Positions 1 to 11,500 of a DNA stretch of 64,000 nt are shown here, one piece after another. The stretch comes from Zygnema cylindricum (Eukaryota; Streptophyta; Zygnematophyceae; Zygnematales; Zygnemataceae): contig JBBHKE010000838.1 of the NCBI GenBank assembly GCA_037447655.1, forward strand, positions 1-64,000, given 5' to 3'. Numbering within the stretch: position 1 is the stretch's first letter; each line of letters starts with the position of its first letter. Both the position numbers and the translations under genes were made by a program. Under the pieces are notes generated by a model. That model saw nothing but the letters and a program-made list of their open reading frames with translations. It had not been told where the DNA came from and searched no databases.

Positions 1-336
1 TTTTGTTCTTTTTCGAAATGAATGGTACGGGATGATTCGTTTTATCATGTCATTCATCATTCATTCCCTGTGTGAATGCAGCAAATAACAAGAGAAGAAA
101 ATAACCAAATGCAATTTATCATTGCCTATCGAATCCGATTTTGACGTCCTAACGATATAGCTTCAGATATCAAACAGGTGCAGTTGTATCGCTACGGCAG
201 AGGTCACAAAAGTCAAAATTTCAACAATCCGATTCCGACATTTTTTTTACCGGGCTTACCCGGGCCAAACCAGATTTTTTTTTCTTTTAATTAAATCACA
301 CGGCCGAATCCAGCCGGCTCCTAAAATTTTAAATTT

Positions 337-929
337 CTCTAATTGCGGTACCCCGTTTTTTTACCCAAATTCTCAAATAGAATTAATAAAAACCCTTTAA
401 AAAACAAATTAGAGTAAATGATTTCCTTCAAATTTCAAAACCCCCAAATTCCCAAATAGCGTAAAAAACGCTAATAGTTTCATTACGCTATCTATTTCAT
501 TACGCTAATAGCGATTCACGGACCGTGAATCGCTCTAAGCGTAATGAAATAGATACACCGCGAATCGTTATTAGTGTCAAAAATTAAATAGCGTAAAAAA
601 AAATAGTGTTATTGATTCTATTTAATTGTGAGAGACGTGGCAGATTATGGTCCACGTCCTTAAATAGCATTATTAATTCTATTTCGTGGAAAATATCAAA
701 ATTATTAATTCTATTTCGTGGAAAATATCAAAATTTTAAGAACCTAAATTAGTGACTTTGACACTAATAACGATTCGCGGTGTAGTGTTATGAAATAAAT
801 AGCGTTATTACCGCTATTTGGGAATTTGGGGACTTTGAAGGAAATCATTTGCTCTTATTTCTTTTTTAAAGGTTTTTTATTAATTATATTTGAGAATTTG
901 GGTAGAAAAACGGGGTACCGCAATTAGAG
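337..929. repeat. Fold-back element with long inverted arms
   Basis: The left arm (337 to about 490, starting CTCTAATTGCGGTACCCC) is repeated in inverted orientation at about 775-929 (ending GGGGTACCGCAATTAGAG). The arms are about 150 bp and nearly identical. The centre contains further inverted copies of ATTAGCGATTCACGG. The structure could fold into one long hairpin. It interrupts the CAG-ended hAT-type element. A clear target duplication was not identified. Confidence 0.65.
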
Positions 930-964
930 TCAATGACGCTAATAGCGATTCACGGTGTACGGTA

Positions 965-2260
965 TAGTACATCGCCAATCGCTATTAGCGTATTGAACGC
1001 TAATTCGGTCCCGCTTTTTTTTTTCCAAATTCTTAAATAGCATAAATTATTATGTTATTTCCTTTACGCCATTTAGGGTTTTTTGTCCAATTAGCGTAAA
1101 AGCGAAAGTACGGTGTCATTTAAAAAATGTGGTGTACGGTAAGTGTCGGACTGTACAAAATTGTACCTTTTCAAGTGAAAAAGTATAATCAATGAGTTTT
1201 AGTAACCGCGGACGCATAGGAATATGCGCTCTAAAAAGGGGATAAAATCGGGTTGTCAAATATCACGTTCACACATATTCGTCCAACAACCACGTTTCGA
1301 CTGTGTGAATGTACCATTTGTGTACGATTTGTCAGATTTTGTGCAAGTACCTATATTAGTGTAAGCATGTTTGCAAGCGACATTTATTTTTTTCAAAGAC
1401 CCAAATTAGCATTAGGGTCAAGTTCCACCAGTCGTTTTTGTAATCGTACGGCCAACTCTACGGACTTGGTTAATCGAGTCGATGTTACATCACGAATAGT
1501 CTGTAATCCACGTGTTATACATTGAGTGGCACCACGCAGGGTTTAACCAGATATTTAAAATCTTTTAAAAAAATTCACACCGACAAATTTCACTTAAAAT
1601 CTTCACTAACGTACCATGTACCTGCGTACCAAATCATAATACGACATAACTTTTGTACTTTTTGCAAACGCCAGTCTTTTACAGCAGCTCATTTTTTAGG
1701 GTTCTTGTTTTCGAACATGACGAAAATCCTTTTTCGGATATAGTGTGACGAAATAAATTGCGCAACGAAGGACTGTTTCGAGATTAGTTTTTTAGTTTTC
1801 GGCTTCATTTTGAAAAGAACATACCATGTGCAAATTTCGTCAATTTTCGTTGGTTTTCTATCGTGACACGTAGCTTATTGGTCCAACGTGTCACTATTTT
1901 TTTTTTGTTTGTATCTGCCAACCCACCTCCTATATGTACGTTGGCAACTACAGAGAAAAATGAAGCGAAAACATCGCGGATGAACATCCGACGGTTAGTA
2001 TTACCTCCTAAACCTTCGGAGAGTATTGGCAAGATTTTCTATAATGTTGTTTCGCGTATAAAAACAAAATAAGCGGTACGGCTTGGTACGGATAGTCGCG
2101 GATTTTTGTAAACTACGTCACTTTTCGACCGATGAAACTTGACCCTTAGTAAATAATGTATGTTTTTTTTTTTTTTTCAAATTCCTAATTAGCATAAATC
2201 ACTGTAGTTATTTCTATACGCTAAAGAAACCTTTACGCTAACGGCGATTGGTGGTGTACA
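965..2260. repeat. Diverged MITE-rich stretch without a gene
   Basis: This stretch holds partial copies of the TACACCG...CGTTATTAG MITE family (for example at 965-1000 and 2220-2260) and GTAC-rich DNA related to the interior of the element at 4450-4986, in the opposite orientation. The short open frames here have no recognisable domain and lie inside these repeats. Confidence 0.5.
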
Positions 2261-2465
2261 GTACGCCTTGAATCGTTATTAGCGTATAGAATTTATTAGT
2301 GTAAAGAAAAAATTAGCGTCATTCATTCTAATTTAGTGCCAGGAGACATAGCAGATTATGGTCCACGTCCTTAAATAGTGTGATTTATTATATTTAAGGT
2401 ATCAATGTCAAAATTTTGGGGTGCCAATATAGCGTACATAAGGCTAATAACGATTCACGGTGTAC
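2261..2465. mobile_element. 205-bp MITE
   Basis: Terminal inverted repeats of the form TACNCC(T/G)TGAATCGTTATTAG...CTAATAACGATTCACGGTGTA bound a 205-bp unit. The interior (ggacgtggaccataatctgc region, inverted) is the same as in the 205-bp copy at 49221-49425, which lies in the opposite orientation. It has no coding capacity. Confidence 0.6.
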
Positions 2466-2512
2466 ATTACAGTACACCGCGAATCGTTATTAGTGTCAAA
2501 GTCACTAATTTA

Positions 2513-3423
2513 TAGTGTTGTGTATCGGTAAAGAATTTATCGCGATAACACCGATACCGATAGTTACCGGTTATCGAACGGTCAGATGTCCCGATATATC
2601 GGTCCGAGACCAACAAATTCCATATCGGCGATAACTTAAAAATATATAGTATGTATACAATATTACTTTATAACATACTGTATTATGTTACTTACTTTAT
2701 ATAGCGTGGCATGCCACGTATACGAATATGTTCCGTCTCTGTTTAATTGCGATTTATTACGAACAGCGTAGCACATAAAAGTTGGTCGGTTAAATGAACA
2801 GGAATTTTACGGCAACTTACGGAATTGTATCGACAAACTGGTGAACATGGAACGGTAAAAGTACAACGGACGCAAAATAACATTCTGCACGCCGCCGGAA
2901 TCGAACGGACAACTTGGAATGAGAAAATACGAGCGGACGACCAACGTGAGTGCCGGCATCCCGAAATGGCTCTTTTGGCAGCTTATGCCAAAATGCCAAC
3001 AGATTGACACGTGGCAGGTCATCAGTGGATCCCAAGGAAGAATGGGACAAAGCCACGGCGTCGGATGTGAAAGGTACATCGTTTTTACTAGATCCGTACC
3101 AAAACCGTACACTTTTCATGGCGGCTACTGTACTTTTTGTGCGATCTGATTGGTACACCTCAGTAGATAGGGGTTGTTAGAAGGGCGCGTCCTGGGAATA
3201 ACACGTACAACTAAGTGTACTATCCGTATATTTATCTGTATGGTCCGTACATTTATCGCCGATAGTTATCGATATCGGTGTTATGGCCGATAAAACCGAT
3301 AAATATCGGGCATTTATCGGCGATAATACCGATAGCGATATATCGTACCAATACATCGATTATCGGGTACCCGAAAAAGGTACATATCGGTTATAGGCAA
3401 ATCCTTACCGATACACAACACTA
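2513..3423. mobile_element. hAT-type MITE, TAGTGTTG family, copy A
   Basis: It has a perfect 19-bp terminal inverted repeat, TAGTGTTGTGTATCGGTAA at the left; the right end is exactly complementary, apart from lying next to a single diverged subterminal base. It is flanked by a perfect 8-bp target duplication, CTAATTTA (2505-2512 and 3424-3431). The subterminal zones are full of ATCGGCGATA-type palindromes. Length is 911 bp with no transposase. The interior (about 2800-3180) matches copy C but not copy B. Confidence 0.85.
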
Positions 3424-3431
3424 CTAATTTA

Positions 3432-4449
3432 ATTTGGGTTCTTAAAATATTGATTTTTTTCCTCAAATAGGATACATGATTTTAGTTTTTCCTTGACGTT
3501 AATTAAGGTACCGTACAAAATAGCGTAAAGAACGAAAGTAAAATAAGATCTAAATAGCGTGGTGTACGGTTGATGTTGGACCGTACATAAATGTACCTTT
3601 TCAAGTTAAAATTTTACAAAAAATGAATTAAATCAGACGCGCACGCACAGGAACGTGCGCTCAAAAAACGGGATTAGTCTGACACGTAAACTAGTCTGAT
3701 ATGTATGGATATTTAAATTTCACGTCGGCGTACGATTTATAATATTCTGTTCGAATACATATATTAATGTATATACTCGTACGGCAAATACCCCATTTTT
3801 GTTGTTCCCCAAATTAGCAGAATGCCGAAATTAGAATACACCTTTTTTTAAAGAAAATTCAAATTCTTAATTAGCATCAATTACGGTAAATTTTCTTCAA
3901 CACTATTTAAACTTTGACACTAATAACAATTCGCGGTGTACTGTAATTTATCGTTCTGTAGTGGTACGTACCTTCTGCCTACGAAACCTTCATTTTTTTC
4001 GTTTTTTGCTTACTCGGCCGTACCCCTTTTTTTTTTTTTTTGAATCATCCGACCGAATCCGGGCCGCTCCCAAATTTTGGCACCCGAATCCGTTCCGGAT
4101 CCGATCCGGCCGGCCCAGTACGGATCAGGTACGGATTCGGGTGCCAGGTTGTGACCTCTGCGCTACGGCACAGTATAGTACACCGTCGATCGTATTTAGC
4201 GTGTTGAACACTAATTCGGCGCCCCTAAATTTTGACCCTTGAACCTTAAATAGGATAAATGACGCTATTTAAGGACGTGGACCATGATTTGCCACGTCTC
4301 CTGGCACTGAATTAGAATTAATGACGCTAATTTTTTCTTTACTCTAATAATTTCTACACGCTAAATACGATCGACGGTGTACTGTAACGAAGATTAACGT
4401 ACGGTTAGCGTACTTTCTCTACTATACTGTAATGTACTCCCGCCATTCA
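3432..4449. repeat. MITE fragments; no gene
   Basis: This holds diverged fragments of the CGTTATTAG MITE family, including a partial ggacgtggaccat interior at about 4260-4390. The right end of the CAG-ended hAT-type element (about 3980-4160) also lies here. Nothing in it looks coding. Confidence 0.5.
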
Positions 4450-4986
4450 CTACACCGCCAATCGTTATTAGCGTGTAAGTTTTTTTAGCGTATAAAGATA
4501 ATTACCGTGGTGTACGCTATTTAAGAATTTGAAAATTATGGAAAAAATCATACATTCTAATTGTTTGATTATGGTAATTTGGATCTTTGAAAAAAAAAAT
4601 GTCGGTCGCAAACATGCTTACACTAATAAAGATCTCCGTACAAAATATAACAAATCGTACACAAATCGTACACTCACACTGTCGAAACGTGGCTGTCGGA
4701 CGAATATGTGCGAACGGTGTTTTTTACGACCTAGTTTATTTCCCTTTTTAGAACGCACATTCTCATGCGTCCACGGCTACTAAAACTAATATATTGTACT
4801 TTTTAGCTTAAATAGTTACATTTATGTACGAGTTGACACGAACCGTACACCACTCTATTTAAGAGAAAACGTACTGAAAATAACCCTAAATAGTAAATAG
4901 AATAAAGAAAAAAATAGAATGAGCTACACTAAAAAAAAGCGGGACGGAATTAGCGTACACAACGCTAATAACGATTGGCGGTGTAG
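4450..4986. mobile_element. 537-bp MITE with 24-bp terminal inverted repeats
   Basis: The left end begins CTACACCGCCAATCGTTATT and the right end is its exact inverted complement over 24 bp. The interior is GTAC-rich (CGTACAAAA, TCGTACAC) and non-coding. Flanking target duplications were not obvious. From 4987 to about 5360 there is single-copy-looking DNA upstream of the CG-1 gene. Confidence 0.65.
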
Positions 4987-5363
4987 CGTCACAGGCCACA
5001 AGAAGGTCCTTCGTGGAAATTTAGTCTGAGAACAGATACTCAGGGGCTACATATTAGTTTAGCCACGTGCCTCGACTCCCACCAATGATGAGTCGATTCA
5101 CGCTCACGTGGTCGCACCAACGTGCCAGGTTTACTACTGTTCTGTGCTGTTTTGCTCGCTGTTTACTGTTCCACGCGTCAGTATTCTTAAATATACGTTA
5201 CGACACGAAAATGAATGGAGGGGAAGTCGATATCTCCATCAAAAACCCAATATAAAAACGGTAAAAAAACTCACGCACTAAAGAGAAGAAAAATAAACAA
5301 AAGGAACTGAAGTGTGTTGTCAACTCCAGCCATCTCATACCAGCAGGAAAATATACCATGTCC

Positions 5364-5531
5364 TGAATGCTTCTCTCTTCTCCCTCTTCTCCCCAGTTTC
5401 CTCTCTCGTTCTCCACACTCTCCTCTCTGTTCCTCCCCCCTCTTTCTCCCTCTCTTTCCCCATTTTTTGCTCTTTTCTCTCCCTCTGCTCCTCTCTCCTT
5501 CCCTCCCTCTCCTGGGCCAGTAACCACCGAC
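5364..5531 (+). promoter_or_regulatory. Polypyrimidine tract and 3' splice site before the CG-1 start
   Basis: About 150 bp of almost pure C/T (5364-5512) ends in CTGGGCCAG at 5520, followed by the ATG at 5532. This is what the 3' end of a 5'-UTR intron looks like, and it is why the ATG at 5532 is preferred over an in-frame ATG at 5367 that would read through the pyrimidine run. An upstream non-coding exon is implied but was not located. Confidence 0.5.
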
Positions 5532-8093
5532 ATGGAGGAAATTCTTATTCAAGCTAAATTGAGGTGGCTGAACCCTGCTGACGTGGCAAACCTTCTCAAG
5601 GATAACAAATCGTACGGAGTACAGCTTTGCGTGACAGCTGTCGACAAGCCAACCGGTGAGGACTCATTGAATTTTCTGTGAATTTTTTTTTTCCACGACT
5701 TTGAGAAAAAAGAACTGGAGCAGTTATTGCATTTTCCAGAGAAATAACTGAGTTGAAATCTTGGTTTTAAGTTTAGAATAAGTATTACACTCGTTATTCG
5801 CCGGAATTATGCCCATTACTATCATTACGACCTTTCATCTTTCACGTGCAGGAAAATAGAATAACTGTCAATTACTTGAATAAAACATTGTTTGAATAAA
5901 CTCCAAACACATTATTATTTTCATGTGTTGCAAAATCATCTCTGGTCCAAACTATATTTTTGTGTAATGCGGTTATTAGAGTGCATGGAATTGACTTTTG
6001 CAATATTGCTCGTACTTAGAAATGACTTTTGGGAGTAATTTCATCACGATTTTACTTGCATTTTTTACCGATTCCCGGTTTTTTGTTATGAGAAATTATA
6101 TACCTAGAGTCATGGAAATGAAAGCTTTGGCATTGTGATTTTCACATTTTACTTCCATGAGTAATTGTTCTTCTTCATGAGCGAAAACTACACATTTGAC
6201 TATGGACATTGAAGCATTTGTTGGGTCGACACTAAATTATGTCCCTTGATAGTTTTTTTTAGTTGTTCACACCATCTTGCGTGCTGAATCTGAGTGGTCC
6301 ATGACCATTTTTCTGTGGATATTTATAGTAGTCTTGTACCAAAACTAATTTTCACAGTAATTTTGTAGAGTCATGAATCTAAGCAAAGTTGTTTCTTCTT
6401 GTCTTTGTTCATTTGGAGGAAGCTGGTACAGGCTGTAAAGTTCTTTGCCTTCCCTTACTACTTTTTTTTTTTTTTTTTGTGCTGCCCAATCGTTGCAGGA
6501 CAGCTGATTTTGTTTTGTCTGTTTCTGCAGATGGGACACTTCTTTTCTTCGATCGCAATGAAGTTTCTGATTTTCAAAACGATGGATTCAAATGGGACAG
6601 AGAGCCTCTTAAAATGCTGGCAGTAGGTTACAGATCTGAAGGACAACTATTTTGTTTTTCTCAAGCATGAATTCATCAACTTGGTGCATGTGGATACAGT
6701 GTGAATTTTGTTGGTCCTTGCACTACATCGTTTATCGTTATTAGTGTTAATAACACTATTTCCGTACCAGTTTTTTTGCCCTCTGAACATGGCATCATCA
6801 ATACTAATTTTTTTCTTAATACTAATTATTTTTGTGGTTCACAATCATCCACGTCATGTTGGACTGGAAATAGTATTATCAATGTTAAAACAGTTCTCAT
6901 ACTAATTACTTCTTAACATTAATAACGATTCATGGTGTAGTACGTTTCAGGTTTTTTTCAATCCACGCTAAATCATGTACTGTGGTTTTCTTGAGCTTCC
7001 ACATTGCACCTTGGTTAATACGTCTGTGCTTATCTCGTGCTCTGGTATTTACGTATGCATCTGGAATTGTGTGGACCACGGAAAGTTTTAAAACGAGAAA
7101 AAATGGGTGTCAAATAGAAATGTTCCTGCTGAGTTTATTTTTTTCCCTTTATTTTAGTCCTTTTCATTCAAATGTTGGTGAATGGCGTACGTTTCTATGT
7201 ATTTTTTGTTCCATTTAACGTGAGTCAATGTGAGCCTTTGTATTTAAGAATGCTGCACACCAATTGGGCTGACAGTAAATTCCAAAAAGAAAAATGAAAC
7301 CAAAAGGATAAATCGGCGATATCGTCTACAAACTGCGATAAGGTTTGATTTTTTGAGATTTTGGTTTTGACAGGTGGGGACGGATGAATACCTAATGTGC
7401 TCTTTTTCGTGTGCAATAGGAGAGAATCGACTTCAGAAACGATGTTACTGGATGGAAGAAGAGTAAGCCACCCCTTAACTTCAATCTTCATCCTCAAATC
7501 GGAGTAGATGCAGTCTATTTGTGACGGTAACTTGTGTTATGTTCCATGCATTTAGGTTTGTTTTCTCCCTGTTTGAGAATATTACTTTCTTGTGAGAGTT
7601 TGAGCGCAATACCTTGTTCAAGTTTTTAGTTGCAGTTAGGTTGTCGTTCCAGTTTCATGACTTTAATGACAGTTCCAGTTTCCGTTTCTGTTGGTTTAAC
7701 AGTAACGTTGTAGCTTCTTCATTTCGGTTTCATTTTTACCTTTTTTTTTAATAATAGAAAAAAAAATACAAAAAAAGTACAAAAAAAAATAAAAGAAAGG
7801 AAATTGAGTGTGATTTTGTATTGATGTTTGCCTGGATTTGAGCTTCAGATTTTTAATTTTTCGTTTTTGGGTTCTACTTTTTTCTATCTTAAATAGCAAT
7901 TATAACTCTCTGCAATTATCATGCCTTATTTTTACACCTTTTCTTTTGTTAATTTCAATTGGAAAATGTTTAAACTTGTCTTTTGTGCAGGTCTTCTTCA
8001 GACAGGAGGATTGTAGCAGTTCATTATCGAGAAATCGAAAAGGTCCTTTTTTTGTTCAATTCCTATAAAAGAACGTACAACAAAAATTTGTAA
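5532..8093 (+). CDS. CG-1 (CAMTA-type) DNA-binding domain protein, CG-1 only
   Basis: Four exons join in a continuous frame: 5532-5655, 6531-6622, 7374-7462 and 7991-8093. This gives 135 residues if translation stops at TAA 8091-8093. The product is almost entirely a CG-1 domain, the sequence-specific DNA-binding domain of calmodulin-binding transcription activators. Recognisable stretches are KLRWLNPADVANLL near the start, GTLLFFDRNEVSDF then GFKWDRE in exon 2, QKRCYWMEEE in exon 3 and IVAVHYREIEK in exon 4. All introns are GT-AG. The TIG, ankyrin and IQ regions of a normal CAMTA (about 900-1,000 residues) are absent. The last sense stretch after the lysine at 8040-8042 could be intron: a GT follows at 8043, and the next good acceptor (8506-8507) continues in frame into the aminotransferase gene. 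Alternatives are a stand-alone CG-1 protein, a truncated CAMTA, or the 5' part of a fusion. Confidence 0.75.
6723..6940. mobile_element. 218-bp MITE in CG-1 intron 2
   Basis: Imperfect terminal inverted repeats (CTACATCGTTTATCGTTATTAG at the left; the right end, inverted, reads CTACACCATGAATCGTTATTAA over the first positions) bound a 218-bp unit inside the intron between 6622 and 7374. It belongs to the same family as the copies at 4450-4986 and 49221-49425 and has no coding capacity. Confidence 0.6.
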
Positions 8094-8507
8094 AGGAGAA
8101 AAAGACAGAGCCTCAAATTTATTTTTCATCTGTTTTGTCGTATTTCTTTTGATTCGATATAACTAGTCTGTAGATAAATTGCACCGTGTGTACCTTGATT
8201 AGTGTGGACTGAAGAATGAAAATTCGCATTCACAACAAAGAAATTCAACATTCGTATGTTATTTACAAAATTTAGCGTGGATGTACCTTAGGTGTTCATA
8301 TTTTCTAAATATTCCCAAAACTGGTGACTTTAACAAAAAGAGGAAAGGATAGAGAGGATTTAAACAAAGGGGGACGGGGAGGGGGGTCACCTGCACTATG
8401 ACAGGTGCTCATGTGTTTTTGTGTCTAACCTTCCTCTTATCTCTCCTCTCAATCCCTTTCCCCTCCCTGTCCCTCTCTCTCACACTTCCTTCTCTCTCCT
8501 CATACAG

Positions 8508-8576
8508 GGCTCTTCCCTCTGTGTCCAAGAAAGAGAACGTGATTCCTATACAAAAACACCTTTCCTTCCCCAACCT
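8508..8576 (+). other. 5' leader or linker exon part of the aminotransferase gene
   Basis: A pyrimidine-rich run (8460-8500) ends in CATACAG at 8507, a good 3' splice site. The following 69 bases are open in the same frame as the ATG at 8577. They are either 5' UTR or, if exon 4 of the CG-1 gene splices from 8042, a 23-residue linker between the two proteins. Confidence 0.45.
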
Positions 8577-11500
8577 ATGAAGAGGAAGACAAATCCCTTT
8601 CTCCTCCCTCCCCGACAATTCCAACTCCTTGTCGTGACGACTACGTTTTTTGCCCTCTGGCTTGTAATTTGCTGTTGTCGTTCGGGCAGCAAAATAACTT
8701 CTCTGGTTGGCCAAATTTCGGTCGAAAAAGTTAGTTGTTCCGAAAACGGAGATGTTTATCAAGATGTTTTGTACGGACCCAATGCAAGTCCTATCTGTGA
8801 ATGTCATCCATGTTATAAAGGAGAAGATTGCAGTGAACTGGACGAAAATTGTGTTCTTGATTTAAACAGGTATAAGGATTGCCTTTCAATTTCTGTGTTT
8901 TTGGTGTTTATTTTGATATTTTGTGCGGTCTTTTGGCTTTATTGGGCTCTTTTTGGAACTTATTTTTGAGATAGAATATGTCAAATTGTTTTCTTGTTTG
9001 AAATTTTTTGCAAAGAGTTGTGATGTAAGCTATATTTCTAAAGTTGATTAGACGAATATGTGTTGAATGGGAAATAGCACATCTATACTTATATTACCAG
9101 TGGTAATTTACACCAAATTTAGTATATCTCTCACATATAACTATCTCATGTCAGGGAATTCTTTAATGTATTATAAACCCTTTAAGTAGGCTTAATTTCA
9201 CTGGAGAATTTGAAAAAGCCGTCAAATGATCTAAAGTTTTCTAATTTTATTTTACTAGAATTAGTAAATAAATGTAACATCATGTAAGTCACTTTAAATA
9301 TACTTAGCTTATAATAGTCGAGACAACACTAACGGTGGGAATGGAATGATTTCTTTACTTTTGCCTAGTTTTCGTTAACCTTATTTCCCTTTTCTGTGCT
9401 CATTTGGACGCTTCTTTCTCCTGTTTGTGTTATGTTACCCTTCCTATTTGTACTTCTGTGAAATTTGCAGTGGAAGTCCTCGAATGTTCGATTGTTACTG
9501 GAAAGAGAATGATGCCAGTAGCAAGTTAGTGGTTCCCGGTTCGTACCGAATGGGATACGAAAACAACGGACAAGAATCCTTTTTCTCTCTTCGGGCCCTC
9601 GAACAATTGATTCGGCGAGTCCACGAAGTTGTTGGAAATGCGGTGACTGAAAATAGACATCTTGTCATTGGAACGGGATCGACTCAACTTTATATGGCGG
9701 CAATTTTTGCACTAACTGACGAAACAATCGAAGAACCAGCTATGGTGACGGCAGCTGATCCTCACTATCAGGTAAAAAACTTATTATGTGTTTTTTCCGC
9801 GGTTTGAAAGGCTTTCGCTTCTGGGTATAATGAGTTTATAACAGTTGGGTCTTAGGGATATTCTGTTTTTTAAATGTTTTATCTCGTGGAATTAAGATGT
9901 TTTTAGCTATCATTTTTGTACTTGTAATTACTTTCATCTTCTTCGATCTTAAGATTGACTAGTATTAAAGCTTTTGAATAAGGAAAACGTGGTTGTTTTC
10001 TAATATTTGGGTTTTATTGAGCTTTTTACTGCTTGAGTATTGGAATCAAAACTGTTTAATATTTGTGTATAAAAAGTAAGTGTGTTTTAGCAAACTGGAT
10101 ATCAAAATTAAAGTTGCTCTTATCTTTTCTTTGAGTAATGGAGTGCAAAAAAAAAGCATTTTTTGTCATGAAAGAATTCATGTGTCAAGGATATGGTTGT
10201 TTTGGCAGTTGGGATATCGAGGAAAGATTAGGTTTTCATTTTTTTATAACTTTTTTCTATACAGCTTTATCATATGGTGCCTCCAGCCATGAAATCCACA
10301 CTACTTTCATGGGGCGGAAATACCTCTTCTCCTCAAGTTCTTAAGGCCAAACGAACGATCGAATTAGTCACAACTCCCAATAATCCGGATGGACTTCTTC
10401 GAAAACCACACCTTACGGGTCCAAATGCGACTCCTATTTTTGATTTGGCGTATTATTGGCCTCATTTTACCCCAATTTGGGGCCCCGTCGATGAGGATTT
10501 AATAATGTTTACTCTTTCAAAACTTACCGGTCATGCTGGGAGTCGAATTGGGTAAGCCCTTATCTGGTTTCTCTTGCTCCGACCCACTTATTTTTGTCTT
10601 TTGTCATGTCTGTCTTTTTGTCTCGAGCATTTTTTTTCTTTTTCGAGATTTGTTTCTCATCTACTTTTTCCTGTTTGGAAACTTCAGAAATCTATCGGCA
10701 AACTCTTGTTTGAGAATATAAAACATCTATACTATATTTACCAAAATTAGTGTGAAACTGTTAACAATTTTATGATCATAGCACATCCACACTAATTATA
10801 GTAAAACTCTACTGAATCGATTGAATTCCACCCTAACTCTTGTTTTGTATCGACCATATTTAGCTACTTCCACTTTTAGTAAAACATCATTATTTCAAAT
10901 GAAATTATAACTGGTATGGACCACTTTAATGGTGTTTCCAGTGTTTCCATGCCTCTATTTTGTCTTTCGTTTCATTTTATCACTTCTCTGACTCTGTATT
11001 TTTCCGCTTATTTGTTTTTCACAGCTGGGCTTTCGTGAAAGACCCAATTGTAGCGCAAAAAATGCAACTTTACCTTATTTTTATGTCCCTTGGGGTTGCA
11101 CATGAATCGCAATTACGAGCTGCCCAACTGCTTACCTCTCTCCTTTCTGGAATTGAAAAGGAAGGAAATCCTCCAAAAGCACCTATTAATGGGTTTGAGG
11201 ATGTTCTTATGTATTCGAAGAAACAGCTTTGTATTTCATATGCAGCTGCCCTAATGCAAGGAAGATGGGCAGCCTTGAAAAGTTTGTTTTTGGAAGCTGG
11301 GCCGAATGCTAGGGTGGCCATGGCTCACAAAATTTTTACGTCCAAGGGAGTCCACCAGGTGAGAATCCTGTCCAGGCGAATATGGGCTGTTTCTTTATGC
11401 CTGTGTCTCCCCTCTCTCCTCCCTCCCACCCTCCTCCTCCCTCCCTCCCTCCCTCCTCCACTTCCTTCCCCTCCCTTCCTCCTCCCCCCCTCTCTCTCCC

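Larger units (their letters stand above)
198..4160. mobile_element. CAG-ended hAT-type non-autonomous element, split by nested insertions
   Basis: The element starts with CAGAGGTCACAAA at 198 and ends with the inverted counterpart TTGTGACCTCTG at 4160. It is flanked by a perfect 8-bp target duplication, CGCTACGG (190-197 and 4161-4168). CAG-initial terminal repeats and 8-bp duplications are characteristic of the hAT superfamily. Only the outer pieces (about 198-336 and 3980-4160) resemble the intact 422-bp copy at 63335-63756. The roughly 3.6 kb between them is later insertions. No transposase is encoded. Confidence 0.8.

Noticed and set aside
1253-4783. Short open frames within the left-end repeats
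   Set aside because: All lie in MITE or fold-back DNA and lack domains.
5367-5531. Upstream in-frame ATG giving the CG-1 protein a 55-residue Ser/Pro/Leu leader
   Set aside because: The leader is just the translated pyrimidine tract, and a splice acceptor sits between it and the ATG at 5532.
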